Shown piece by piece: positions 34,094 to 42,650 of a stretch of 64,000 nt of DNA. The notes below the pieces were generated by a model. The model was given only the letters and a program-made list of their open reading frames with translations. It ran no database searches and was not told the origin of the DNA. The position numbers and the translations under genes were made by a program. The DNA comes from Pseudomonadota bacterium (GTDB lineage Bacteria > Pseudomonadota > Alphaproteobacteria > Rhizobiales > Rhizobiaceae): assembly GCA_023451735.1 (NCBI GenBank), contig JAEXYH010000001.1:53860-117859 (forward strand). The letters run 5' to 3'. Position 1 is the first letter of the stretch, and each line of letters opens with the position of its first letter.

Positions 34094-35494
34094 TCAGTAG
34101 CGGTAGTGGTCTGCCTTGAACGGGCCTTGGGCCGGTACGCCGATATAGGCGGCCTGCTCATCGGAAAGCGTCGAAAGCTTCACGCCGAGCTTGTCGAGAT
34201 GAAGGCGTGCGACCTTCTCATCGAGATGCTTCGGCAGGATGTACACGTCGTTCTTGTATTCGCCCTGCTTGGTGAAAAGCTCGATCTGGGCCAACGTCTG
34301 GTTGGTGAACGAGGCGGACATCACGAAGGACGGGTGACCGGTGGCGTTGCCGAGGTTGAGCAGACGGCCTTCCGAAAGCAGGATCATCCGGTTGCCCTTC
34401 GGGAACTCGATGATGTCGACCTGCGGCTTGACGTTGGTCCACTTGAGGTTCTTCAGCGCTGCGACCTGGATCTCGTTATCGAAATGGCCGATATTGCCGA
34501 CGATCGCCATATCCTTCATCTCGCGCATATGCTCGATGCGGATGACGTCCTTGTTGCCGGTCGTGGTGATGAAGATGTCGGCAGACGACACGACGTCTTC
34601 AAGCGTCACGACTTCAAAACCGTCCATGGCGGCCTGCAGGGCACAGATCGGATCGACTTCGGTGACCTTCACGCGGGCGCCGGCACCCTGCAGCGAAGCG
34701 GCCGAACCCTTGCCCACGTCGCCGTAACCGCAGACGACGGCAACCTTGCCGGCCATCATCACGTCGGTGCCGCGGCGAATGCCGTCGACCAGCGATTCCT
34801 TGCAGCCATACTTGTTGTCGAACTTCGACTTGGTGACGGAGTCGTTGACGTTGATCGCCGGGAAGGGGAGAAGACCCTTCTTGGAAAGTTCGTACAGGCG
34901 GTGAACGCCGGTCGTGGTTTCTTCGGTCACGCCCTTGATCGAGTCGCGCTGCTTTGTGAACCAGCCCGGCGATGCCTTCAGGCGCTTCTTGATCTGGGCG
35001 AACAGGATCTCTTCTTCTTCCGAGCCCGGATTGGAGAGAACGTCCTCGCCGGCTTCGGCACGGGCGCCGAGCAGGATGTACATGGTGGCGTCGCCACCGT
35101 CGTCGAGGATCATGTTGGAGGCGCCGCCATCGGTCCACTGGAAGATCTTGTCGGTATATTCCCAGTATTCGGTCAGCGATTCACCCTTGACGGCAAAGAC
35201 CGGAATGCCGGCTGCGGCAATTGCGGCGGCGGCATGGTCCTGGGTGGAGAAAATGTTGCAGGAGGCCCAGCGAATGTCGGCGCCAAGTTCCTTGAGCGTC
35301 TCGATCAGCACGGCCGTCTGGATCGTCATGTGCAGCGAGCCGGAGATACGGGCGCCCTTGAGCGGCTTCGAGGCACCGAATTCGCTGCGGCAGGACATTA
35401 GGCCCGGCATTTCGGTCTCGGCAATGTCGAGCTCCTTGCGGCCATAGGCGGCAAGGTTGATATCCGCGACGATGTAGTCCTTTTCAGTGCTCAT
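34094..35494 (-). CDS. ahcY: Adenosylhomocysteinase
   Basis: 466 aa, normal for the bacterial long form. It hydrolyses S-adenosylhomocysteine to adenosine and homocysteine, keeping methylation going. DYIVADINLAAYGRKELDIA starts the protein. The NAD domain has GKVAVVCGYGDVGKGSAASL and TTGNKDVI, the substrate site has the Lys/Asp in NVNDSVTKSKFDNKYG, and the terminus KADHYRY places the NAD-contacting Lys/Tyr. A perfect palindrome lies upstream at 35601-35620 and a terminator downstream, so it is probably its own transcription unit. Confidence 0.97.
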   Translation of the reverse strand: MSTEKDYIVADINLAAYGRKELDIAETEMPGLMSCRSEFGASKPLKGARISGSLHMTIQTAVLIETLKELGADIRWASCNIFSTQDHAAAAIAAAGIPVFAVKGESLTEYWEYTDKIFQWTDGGASNMILDDGGDATMYILLGARAEAGEDVLSNPGSEEEEILFAQIKKRLKASPGWFTKQRDSIKGVTEETTTGVHRLYELSKKGLLPFPAINVNDSVTKSKFDNKYGCKESLVDGIRRGTDVMMAGKVAVVCGYGDVGKGSAASLQGAGARVKVTEVDPICALQAAMDGFEVVTLEDVVSSADIFITTTGNKDVIRIEHMREMKDMAIVGNIGHFDNEIQVAALKNLKWTNVKPQVDIIEFPKGNRMILLSEGRLLNLGNATGHPSFVMSASFTNQTLAQIELFTKQGEYKNDVYILPKHLDEKVARLHLDKLGVKLSTLSDEQAAYIGVPAQGPFKADHYRY

Positions 35495-35600
35495 AAAGCT
35501 CTCCGATCACGTTGCATGGCGCGCAGCCGGGTAACCACAAAACCCCGCTGGCTCAAACTCCCATGCGGTGTAGCAGGCTTCCCGGCCGCTTGCAATGTCG

Positions 35601-35620
35601 ATATAAAGAGGTCTTTATAT
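35601..35620. promoter_or_regulatory. Palindromic operator upstream of ahcY (SahR-like)
   Basis: Perfect inverted repeat ATATAAAGA-GG-TCTTTATAT, about 107 bases upstream of the ahcY start and downstream of ptsH. It resembles the sites I remember for SahR, the ArsR-type SAH-responsive repressor of methionine-cycle genes, but no sahR gene is in the window. Confidence 0.65.
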
Positions 35621-35639
35621 GTTTATGTGACGTCGTCAG

Positions 35640-35927
35640 TCAGGCTTCTTCGCCGAATTTGTTGGCAATCAGGGCTTCAAGAGCATCGAGCGCCTCTCCA
35701 GCCTGAACGCCGTCGGCTGACACGTCGATGCAACAGCCCGTGCTTGCGGCAAGCATCATCAATCCCATGATCGAAGTACCGCCTACGCTCATGCCGTCCT
35801 TGGAGACGGTTACCTGCGCATCAAAACCCTCGACCATCTGGACAAATTTCGCGGATGCCCGGGCATGCAGCCCGCGCTTGTTGACGATCACGAATTGGCG
35901 GGAGGAGGCAGCGGACATCGGGTTCAT
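35640..35927 (-). CDS. ptsH: HPr-type phosphocarrier protein of the nitrogen-related PTS
   Basis: 95 aa. NKRGLHARASAKFVQMVEGF contains the PEP-dependent His (His21 from this start). The regulatory Ser region SVGGTSIMGLMMLAAS resembles the Ser46 site used by HPr kinase. In rhizobia, which lack sugar-transporting EIIBC proteins, this HPr belongs to a regulatory phosphorelay. It lies 4 bases after the EIIA gene and close to hprK, which fits that role. Either Met1 or Met4 could start translation. Confidence 0.93.
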   Translation of the reverse strand: MNPMSAASSRQFVIVNKRGLHARASAKFVQMVEGFDAQVTVSKDGMSVGGTSIMGLMMLAASTGCCIDVSADGVQAGEALDALEALIANKFGEEA

Positions 35928-35931
35928 GTCC

Positions 35932-36333
35932 TCACTTGCCGCTCAGCACGCGGCTGGCAACGTTGATGTACTTGCGCCCGGCCTCGGATGCTTCGGCAAG
36001 CGCTTTTTCCATATTGTCCTCGCCGCGGATGCCGGCGAGCTTGATCAGCATGGGCAGGTTCACGCCGGCGATCACTTCCGTCGTGCCGCTTTCCATCACG
36101 GAGATCGAAAGATTGGATGGTGTTCCACCGAACATGTCCGTCAGGATGATGACGCCTTTGCCGGCATTGGCGCGGGCAACCGCATCGACGATATCCTGCC
36201 GACGCTGGTCCATGTCGTCCTCGGGACCAATACAGACGGTCTCAATGAATTTCTGGGGTCCGACGACATGCTCCACCGCATGTCTAAACTCCTCAGCCAG
36301 CTTGCCATGGGTGACAAGCACCAGTCCGATCAT
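35932..36333 (-). CDS. PTS EIIA component of mannose type (regulatory)
   Basis: 133 aa. The EIIA-Man fold is shown by MIGLVLVTHGKLAEEF with the phosphorylated His9, and VIILTDMFGGTPSNLSISVM. No EIIB/C/D genes are present, so it is a regulatory phosphate acceptor rather than a transporter component. The frame opens upstream to 36435, but ATG 36333 gives the standard N-terminus; an AGGGGGCG element lies before it. It sits between hprK and ptsH. Confidence 0.92.
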   Translation of the reverse strand: MIGLVLVTHGKLAEEFRHAVEHVVGPQKFIETVCIGPEDDMDQRRQDIVDAVARANAGKGVIILTDMFGGTPSNLSISVMESGTTEVIAGVNLPMLIKLAGIRGEDNMEKALAEASEAGRKYINVASRVLSGK

Positions 36334-36457
36334 GAAAATACGCCCCCTGATTTCAAAGCTCGCGGCCCATATCGTAACGCACTGGTGCCGTAAAGCGGCG
36401 GGATGCCATCTTCGCCAACTGGAAATGAAGTTCAAGTCAAAAAATCGGGCGTGGCGC

Positions 36458-36916
36458 TCACCAAAAAGGCGTTTCCTGCCTCCAGGCAGGCATAAGCGCC
36501 CCGATAACCGCCAGCGGATCGGCTGCAGTATTGGCTATCCTGACAAGCGGCAGCCTGCCGATATCCCCGATTTGCCAATGTTCGTTCTCGGGGGGAAGCC
36601 GCTCGGTCCCGGGAACTGAAACAAGCTGGATAGCAAGATCGAGAGTGGCCGGACTGACATGATCCATCCTGACGATACCGCTGCCGCGCAACTCCATCAG
36701 CCCGGTTGTGCTGGGAGGGCAGGTGGCGATGATGCGGCCCTCCTGCTCAGTCAGGAAAACCTGGTCATCCGCTATCAACGCTGAAACGGCTCCGGCGCGG
36801 CGAGCGATGGAAAGGCAGGTAAACGCCATCATCGATTTGCCGATACCCGATGGGCCGATGAAGATCAGGCCGCGACCGCCTATCGCAATGGCTGTACCGT
36901 GGACGTTCCGGGTCAT
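36458..36916 (-). CDS. hprK: HPr kinase/phosphorylase, short alphaproteobacterial form
   Basis: 152 aa, against about 310 in Firmicutes; the N-terminal domain is missing, as usual in this group. The catalytic part has Walker A IFIGPSGIGKSMMAF, ALIADDQVFLTEQEG and GLMELRGSGIVRMDHV, matching the HprK signature. It phosphorylates and dephosphorylates HPr on serine, linking metabolism to the PTS relay. It overlaps the chvG stop by 4 bases, so sensor kinase and HprK are probably co-expressed. Confidence 0.92.
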   Translation of the reverse strand: MTRNVHGTAIAIGGRGLIFIGPSGIGKSMMAFTCLSIARRAGAVSALIADDQVFLTEQEGRIIATCPPSTTGLMELRGSGIVRMDHVSPATLDLAIQLVSVPGTERLPPENEHWQIGDIGRLPLVRIANTAADPLAVIGALMPAWRQETPFW

Positions 36917-38712
36917 GTTGCGTTACCTGCGGGAAGCGAGAGTGTAAATCGCGCGCCGGTGGCTTCTTCGGCCTTCCCGTGCAGGTTTTCCGCCTTCAGG
37001 CTGCCGCCATGAGCTTCTGCGATCTGGCGGCTGATGGAAAGCCCAAGGCCGGAATTCTGGCCGAAACTTTCGCCATCCGGGCGGTCGGTATAAAAACGTT
37101 CGAAAATGCGGTCGATATTCTCTGCCTGAATGCCGGGACCGTTGTCATCCACCGTGATGACAACCTTATCCTTGCTGCGGGAAAGCCGGATGGACAGCCG
37201 GCCACCTTTTTCAGGCACGAAGGAGCGGGCGTTTTCAATGAGGTTGGTGACGATCTGCCCAAGGCGCAGGTCATGACCGTTGACCACATACATCAGGCGA
37301 TCGCCGCCCTTGCTGTCTACGGCAAGATCGATCTCCACCGGTTTGCGCCCGCTACGGATCTGCCGGGAAATATCGACCAGATTGGTCAGCAGCGTTTCCA
37401 TGTCGACCGGTGCCGAATCAGTGCGGGCGAGTTCCGCATCGAGACGGGAGGCATCGGAAATATCGCTGATCAGGCGATCGAGCCGGCGCACGTCATGGAA
37501 AATGATTTCCGTCAGCCGCCGTTTCGAATCCTCGGATTTTGCCAGCGGCAGGGTTTCCACCGCACTGCGCAGCGAGGTCAGCGGGTTTTTCAGCTCGTGG
37601 CTGACGTCTGCTGCAAAGCTCTCGATCGCATCGATCCGGTCGTAAAGCGCATTGGTCATGTCGCGGACCGCGATCGACAGGTTGCCGATTTCGTCCTGGC
37701 GATACGAGAAATCCGGAATCTCCTCGCGCTGCTTGGCGCCGCGCCGCACGCGGATGGCGGCTGCAGACAGTCGGCGCAGCGGATTTGCGATCGTCGAGGA
37801 AAGCAGCAGTGAAAGCACGATATTGACGAGTGTCGCGACACCGAAGACGCGCATGATGGCGAGACGTTCCGCATGTACGATCTTGTCGATATCGCCGGCC
37901 TGCGTGGAGAGGAGCAGAACACCGAGAACCGCCCGGAACCGCTGCACGGGAACGGCAACAGAGACGATCAGCTCGCCGCGGTCGGTGATGCGAACAAGTG
38001 CGCCACGAACTCCGGTCAATGCGTTCATCACTTCGGGATAGATCGAGCCGTCGCCCCCCGGCGCTTCCTTGTAGATGGGCAGGTTGCCCGGTTGCAGCAG
38101 CCGGTTGAACATGCCCGACATCCACTCGCTCCAGGTCTGCGTCTCGTTTTCGACCGGCGGCAGATCATAACGAAGAACCTGCCCACGCGAATAGAGGTGG
38201 CGCGAATCAAGCAGCAGGTTGGCGTCCGCATCGAAAAGACGGGCACGCGTCCGGGTTGGCGAAATCAGGCGACGCAGCACCGGTGCGACACGTTCAGGAT
38301 CGATCGGGAAATCGAGATCCTCGTCGTTCGGCACCGGAGTGATGCTTTGCCCCGCCTGCAGTTCCAGCAGTTTTTCCGGATCGATGGTGATCGAATTCGT
38401 ATCGACCGAAGCCGAAGCGGAAATTGCGGCCGAAATGATTTCGCCTTGGGTCAAAAGGCTTTCGACGCGAGCATCGATCAGCCCTTCGCGGAACTGGTTG
38501 AGATAGAGAATGCCGGCCACGAGAACGACGGTCGCAGCGATATTGAAGAACAGGATGCGTCGCGTCAGGCTCGAAAAAACTGCATGGCCGAATAACCGGC
38601 GGATGATGGTGAACGCATGCGGCCAATGCCGGCGTGCTTTACGCTTCGCCGGTGCCGTCATCTCCATCGCCTGGTTTTCGAGCAGCCTGTCTGCCACGTT
38701 TTGTCCTTCCAC
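36913..38712 (-). CDS. chvG: Sensor histidine kinase ChvG/ExoS
   Basis: 599 aa. ChvG senses acid/envelope signals (through ExoR in the periplasm) and phosphorylates ChvI, controlling exopolysaccharide, virulence and symbiosis genes. An N-terminal membrane segment (about residues 46-68, RRILFFNIAATVVLVAGILY) and a second (about 290-312) flank a periplasmic domain. HAMP follows, then the H-box FAADVSHELKNPLTSLRSAV, N-box NLIENARSFVP, G1 VDDNGPGIQ and G2 SGLGLSIS. Its own start is not certain; ATG 38664 is another option. chvI lies 60 bases upstream. Confidence 0.94.
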   Translation of the reverse strand: MEGQNVADRLLENQAMEMTAPAKRKARRHWPHAFTIIRRLFGHAVFSSLTRRILFFNIAATVVLVAGILYLNQFREGLIDARVESLLTQGEIISAAISASASVDTNSITIDPEKLLELQAGQSITPVPNDEDLDFPIDPERVAPVLRRLISPTRTRARLFDADANLLLDSRHLYSRGQVLRYDLPPVENETQTWSEWMSGMFNRLLQPGNLPIYKEAPGGDGSIYPEVMNALTGVRGALVRITDRGELIVSVAVPVQRFRAVLGVLLLSTQAGDIDKIVHAERLAIMRVFGVATLVNIVLSLLLSSTIANPLRRLSAAAIRVRRGAKQREEIPDFSYRQDEIGNLSIAVRDMTNALYDRIDAIESFAADVSHELKNPLTSLRSAVETLPLAKSEDSKRRLTEIIFHDVRRLDRLISDISDASRLDAELARTDSAPVDMETLLTNLVDISRQIRSGRKPVEIDLAVDSKGGDRLMYVVNGHDLRLGQIVTNLIENARSFVPEKGGRLSIRLSRSKDKVVITVDDNGPGIQAENIDRIFERFYTDRPDGESFGQNSGLGLSISRQIAEAHGGSLKAENLHGKAEEATGARFTLSLPAGNAT

Positions 38713-38772
38713 CGGGTCAATCTACCGCTGACCCGGTCGTGGCTTCAAGTTAACCTGTTGTAACGCTATGCC

Positions 38773-39492
38773 TCAGGCTGCTTCACGGAAGCGGTAGCCG
38801 ACGCCATAGAGCGTTTCGATCATGTCGAAATCCGTGTCAACCATCTTGAACTTTTTGCGCAGCCGCTTGATGTGGCTGTCGATCGTACGGTCATCGACAT
38901 AGACCTGCTCGTCATAGGCCGCATCCATCAGCGCGTCGCGGCTCTTAACCACGCCGGGCCTCTGGGCCAGCGAATGGAGAATAAGGAACTCCGTGACTGT
39001 CAGGGTAACCGGTTCGCCCTTCCAGGTGCAGGTATGGCGTTCCTGGTCCATTGCCAGTTGTCCGCGTTCGAGCGTGCGCGCGGCGATCTGGTCGGCCGTG
39101 GGCTTCATGCCCGGAGCTTGGAGATCGCGGCTTCCGGCGCGGCGCAGGATGGCTTTTACCCGCTCCACCAGCAGACGCTGGGAGAACGGCTTGGTTATAA
39201 AATCGTCGGCCCCCATCTTGAGGCCGAACAGTTCGTCGATCTCCTCGTCCTTGGACGTGAGGAATATGACCGGCAAATCAGATTTCTGCCGCAGGCGGCG
39301 CAGAAGCTCCATTCCGTCCATGCGCGGCATCTTGATGTCGAAAATGGCAAGCTGCGGGGGGCGGGCGACCAGACCGTCCAGCGCCGATGCACCGTCCGTG
39401 TAGGTCTCGACCTTGTAGCCCTCCGCCTCGAGCGCGATCGACACCGAAGTCAGAATATTCCGGTCATCGTCTACGAGCGCGATTGTCTGCAT
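38773..39492 (-). CDS. chvI: Response regulator ChvI
   Basis: 239 aa. OmpR-type regulator. The receiver domain has ALVDDDRNILTSVSIALEAE, the phosphorylated Asp52 in AIFDIKMPRMDGMELLRRL, and the switch Lys in DDFITKPFSQRLLVERVKA. A winged-helix DNA-binding domain ends the protein (VYVDDRTIDSHIKRLRKKF and GVGYRFREA). The frame opens upstream to 39540, but ATG 39492 with GGAG before it gives the known MQTIALVDDD start. It heads a chvI-chvG-hprK-EIIA-ptsH unit and diverges from pckA. Confidence 0.95.
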   Translation of the reverse strand: MQTIALVDDDRNILTSVSIALEAEGYKVETYTDGASALDGLVARPPQLAIFDIKMPRMDGMELLRRLRQKSDLPVIFLTSKDEEIDELFGLKMGADDFITKPFSQRLLVERVKAILRRAGSRDLQAPGMKPTADQIAARTLERGQLAMDQERHTCTWKGEPVTLTVTEFLILHSLAQRPGVVKSRDALMDAAYDEQVYVDDRTIDSHIKRLRKKFKMVDTDFDMIETLYGVGYRFREAA

Positions 39493-39846
39493 ACCGTCCA
39501 TCTCCATTGCCATTTCGTGCGCATCTCCAGGTAATGACATCTCGCCAGTTCCCAGCCCTCGCCATGCGCTTCATGAGGAGAAAGGTGGAACAAATTGTGG
39601 CAAAGTTAAAGGGGCCGCAATTTGCTTTCCTTCACTGCCACCCATCTCAGCGCCTCGAAACTGCCCATTATCAAGCGCATTAAAACGTTTGGCTAAACGA
39701 TTTAAAAAGAAATAAATTTCCTTAAATCGATTAAATAATTGATTTCGTTGATATATTCTTGGGATCCCGCTTGCCGTTTTGAAAAACAGTAACTAGCTTC
39801 ACGCCTCAATCTTAATCCTGTCAACTGTAACCTGAGGTGAGCGCGT
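39493..39846. promoter_or_regulatory. Divergent chvI/pckA regulatory region
   Basis: 354 non-coding bases, AT-rich between 39675 and 39765. It holds a near-perfect inverted repeat TTAAAACGTTT-GGCT-AAACGATTTAA (39680-39705, one mismatch) and AAATCGATT-AAAT-AATTGATTT (39724-39745, one mismatch). CG-centred sites of this kind fit LacI/GalR-type regulators; in Sinorhizobium pckA is controlled by PckR of that family. No gene for such a regulator is nearby. Confidence 0.6.
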
Positions 39847-41457
39847 ATGGAGCAGCTTGGACTTTATAACCCGGCCAATGGCGTGGCAGCGATCGGCCTC
39901 GAGAAGGTTTCTCGCGTCAATTACAACCTGTCCGAAGTCGAGCTTTACGAAGAAGCCATTCGCCGCGGTGAGGCCGATCTGACAGCCGATGGCGCGTTGC
40001 GTGCTGTCACGGGACAGCACACCGGTCGTTCGCCGAAGGACAAGTTCGTCGTTCGCGACGCTTCCACCGAAGACAAGATCTGGTGGGATAACAACAAGCC
40101 CATGTCTGCGGAGCATTTTGCCGTGCTGAAGGCAGACATGCTGGCCCATGCGGCGGGCAGGGAGCTTTTCGTCCAGGACCTGATCGGCGGCGCCGATGCC
40201 GATAATGCCCTCCCCACGCGTGTTGTCACCGAATACGCCTGGCACGCGCTCTTTATTCGTAATCTTCTGATCCGTCCGAAGCGCGAGACGCTTTCCAGCT
40301 TTGAACAGAAACTGACGATCATCAACCTGCCGAGCTTCAAGGCGGATCCTGAGCGTCATGGCTGCCGTTCAGAAACCGTGATCGCCTGCGATCTCGCAAA
40401 TGGTCTCGTCCTTATCGGTGGCACGTCTTATGCCGGCGAAAACAAGAAATCGGTCTTTACTGTTCTGAACTACCTTCTGCCCGCCAAGGGCGTCATGCCG
40501 ATGCATTGCTCGGCCAATGTCGGCAAGGATGGCGATACCGCCGTGTTCTTCGGCCTGTCCGGCACCGGCAAGACGACCCTCTCTGCCGATCCGGCCCGCA
40601 CGCTGATCGGCGACGACGAACACGGCTGGGGTGAAAACGGCGTCTTCAACTTCGAAGGCGGCTGCTACGCCAAGGCGATCAAGCTGTCGGCGGAAGCGGA
40701 GCCGGAAATCTATGCCGCGACCCGCCGCTTCGGCACCGTGCTCGAAAACGTCGTGCTCGACGAAAACCGCGTGCCGGATTTCGACGATAATTCGCTGACG
40801 GAAAACACCCGCAGCGCCTATCCGCTGCATTTCATTCCGAACGCATCGGATACCGGTATCGCGCCGCATCCGAAGACGATCATCATGCTGACCGCCGACG
40901 CTTTTGGCGTGATGCCGCCGATCGCCAAGCTGACACCGGAACAGGCCATGTACCACTTCCTCTCCGGCTACACCGCCAAGGTTGCCGGCACGGAAAAGGG
41001 TGTCACCGAACCGGAAGCCACCTTCTCGACCTGCTTCGGCGCGCCGTTCATGCCACGTCACCCAGCCGAGTACGGCAACCTCTTGAAGGAACTGATCGCC
41101 AAACACGGCGTCGATTGCTGGCTGGTCAATACCGGCTGGACCGGCGGCGCTTACGGCACCGGTCGCCGCATGCCGATAAAGGCCACTCGTGCACTTCTGA
41201 CGTCTGCCTTGAACGGCAGCCTGAAAAATGCCGAGTTCCGCACCGATGCCAATTTCGGTTTTGCCGTTCCGGTCTCGGTTGATGGTGTCGAAAATGCCAT
41301 CCTCGATCCACGCTCGACCTGGGCTGACGGCCTTGCTTATGACAATCAGGCCGCAAAGCTGGTCTCGATGTTCATCAAGAACTTCGAAAAGTTCGAGGCT
41401 CACGTCGATGCCAAGGTCAAGGATGCAGCGCCTGGATTGCTGATCGCAGCTGAATAA
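39847..41457 (+). CDS. pckA: Phosphoenolpyruvate carboxykinase (ATP)
   Basis: 536 aa. It makes PEP from oxaloacetate and ATP, the entry to gluconeogenesis during growth on dicarboxylates. The ATP-type enzyme is shown by the kinase loop FFGLSGTGKTTLSADP, metal ligands in GDDEHGW, the Arg/Lys site TGRSPKDKFVVRD and NTGWTGGAYGTGRRM. The start at ATG 39847 follows GAGGTGAGCGCGT. A large AT-rich regulatory region lies upstream and a strong terminator downstream. Confidence 0.97.
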   Translation: MEQLGLYNPANGVAAIGLEKVSRVNYNLSEVELYEEAIRRGEADLTADGALRAVTGQHTGRSPKDKFVVRDASTEDKIWWDNNKPMSAEHFAVLKADMLAHAAGRELFVQDLIGGADADNALPTRVVTEYAWHALFIRNLLIRPKRETLSSFEQKLTIINLPSFKADPERHGCRSETVIACDLANGLVLIGGTSYAGENKKSVFTVLNYLLPAKGVMPMHCSANVGKDGDTAVFFGLSGTGKTTLSADPARTLIGDDEHGWGENGVFNFEGGCYAKAIKLSAEAEPEIYAATRRFGTVLENVVLDENRVPDFDDNSLTENTRSAYPLHFIPNASDTGIAPHPKTIIMLTADAFGVMPPIAKLTPEQAMYHFLSGYTAKVAGTEKGVTEPEATFSTCFGAPFMPRHPAEYGNLLKELIAKHGVDCWLVNTGWTGGAYGTGRRMPIKATRALLTSALNGSLKNAEFRTDANFGFAVPVSVDGVENAILDPRSTWADGLAYDNQAAKLVSMFIKNFEKFEAHVDAKVKDAAPGLLIAAE

Positions 41458-41469
41458 CCGCAAAACGTG

Positions 41470-41485
41470 TGATTCACGTGGAACC
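41470..41485. other. parS-like site 3 (after pckA)
   Basis: TGATTCACGTGGAACC matches TGTTTCACGTGAAACA at 13 of 16 positions. It lies just before the pckA terminator stem and slightly overlaps it. Confidence 0.45.
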
Positions 41486-41519
41486 GCCGGTCGGGATATC
41501 CTGACCGGCGGTTTTCTTT
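41483..41519 (+). terminator. Rho-independent terminator of pckA
   Basis: Stem ACCGCCGGTC (41483-41492) / GACCGGCGGT (41503-41512), followed by TTTCTTTT. Confidence 0.9.
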
Positions 41520-41566
41520 TGTCCAGCTTTGTGGGAAACATCGCTAGTAGTCAGAACCAGAAAACC

Positions 41567-42001
41567 ATGGCCAGCAATCCCCTTATCATCAACAGCCGCA
41601 TCACCATCGCTGCATGGGAACTGACCGAACAGTTCGTGCTGGCGGGCGGTCCCGGCGGACAGAACGTCAACAAGGTATCGACCGCCGTCCAGCTGTTCTT
41701 CGATGTCGCAAATTCTCCTTCCTTGCCTGACCGCGTGAAAGCGAATGCCTTGAAGCTCGCCGGAAAACGGGTGTCGAAGGATGGCGTTCTGATGATAGAA
41801 GCCAACCGCTCGCGTAGCCAGGAGCGCAACCGCGAGGATGCGCGTGAACGGCTCAAGGAACTGATTCTCGAGGCGGCCAAGCCTCCGCCACCGGTCCGCA
41901 AGGCGACGAAACCGACAAAAGGTTCGGTGGAGCGCCGGCTGAAGGCGAAATCCGGCCGGTCTGACGTGAAGAAGATGCGCGGCAAGCCGACGGGTGACTG
42001 A
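41567..42001 (+). CDS. arfB: Alternative ribosome-rescue factor / peptidyl-tRNA hydrolase ArfB
   Basis: 144 aa. ArfB frees stalled non-stop ribosomes using a release-factor-like GGQ: VLAGGPGGQNVNKVSTAVQL. The C-terminal tail is strongly basic (KPTKGSVERRLKAKSGRSDV-KKMRGK), as needed to enter the empty mRNA channel. The frame is open upstream to 41519; ATG 41567 gives the family length and N-terminus ITIAAWELTEQFVLAGG. The gene alkB follows 16 bases later. Confidence 0.94.
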   Translation: MASNPLIINSRITIAAWELTEQFVLAGGPGGQNVNKVSTAVQLFFDVANSPSLPDRVKANALKLAGKRVSKDGVLMIEANRSRSQERNREDARERLKELILEAAKPPPPVRKATKPTKGSVERRLKAKSGRSDVKKMRGKPTGD

Positions 42002-42017
42002 TAGGGGAGGGCGTGAC

Positions 42018-42626
42018 ATGGCGACGTTGCTGAGCGGAATTCGCCATCTTCCGGGGCAGTTGGATCGTCCCGCCCAAGAAAATCTGGTCGAGGTGATCCG
42101 GCGGATCGTCACTGAGGCACCTCTTTATGTCCCGATCATGCCCGGTACCGGCAAGCCGATGTCGGTCAGGATGACCAATTGCGGTTCGCTGGGCTGGGTA
42201 ACGGACAAGGAGCGTGGTTACCGATACCAGTCCACCCATCCCGCCACCGGCAGGCCTTGGCCTGCCATCCCTGCGGAACTGATGGCGCTCTGGGAGAAGC
42301 TGGCCGACTATCCCGAGCCGCCCGAGGCTTGTCTCGTCAACTTCTATTCCGACGATGCAAAGATGGGCCTGCATCAGGACAAGGACGAGAAGGAGTTCGG
42401 CGCACCGGTCTTGTCGATCTCACTTGGTAACAGCTGCCTCTTCCGTGTCGGCGGGCGCGATCGCAAGGACCCGACCGGATCCTTCAAGCTGCAGAGCGGC
42501 GATATCGTGCTGCTTGGCGGGGAGGGCAGGCTTGCCTTCCATGGCGTGGACCGGATCTATCCAGGCACTTCGACGCTTCTGAAAAACGGCGGCCGAATCA
42601 ATCTTACGTTAAGGCGGGTAACCTAA
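42018..42626 (+). CDS. alkB: Alpha-ketoglutarate-dependent DNA repair dioxygenase AlkB
   Basis: 202 aa. It oxidatively removes methyl groups from 1-methyladenine and 3-methylcytosine. The iron ligands are HQD (in MGLHQDKDEKEFGAPV) and the later His (LAFHGVDRIYPG). The 2-oxoglutarate Arg motif is RINLTLRRV at the end. SVRMTNCGSLGWVTDKERGY-RY is the substrate lid. ATG 42018 has GGGAGGG upstream. It follows arfB and precedes the GT87 gene with a 3-base gap to the earliest possible start. Confidence 0.94.
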   Translation: MATLLSGIRHLPGQLDRPAQENLVEVIRRIVTEAPLYVPIMPGTGKPMSVRMTNCGSLGWVTDKERGYRYQSTHPATGRPWPAIPAELMALWEKLADYPEPPEACLVNFYSDDAKMGLHQDKDEKEFGAPVLSISLGNSCLFRVGGRDRKDPTGSFKLQSGDIVLLGGEGRLAFHGVDRIYPGTSTLLKNGGRINLTLRRVT

Positions 42627-42650
42627 CTTTTGTCAAAAAGGTTGGTGGCG

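Noticed and set aside
34106..35401. 431-codon plus-strand frame opposite ahcY
   Set aside because: Shadow of ahcY, which is complete and highly conserved.
40369..41541. 390-codon minus-strand frame opposite pckA
   Set aside because: Shadow of pckA; it also runs through the pckA terminator.
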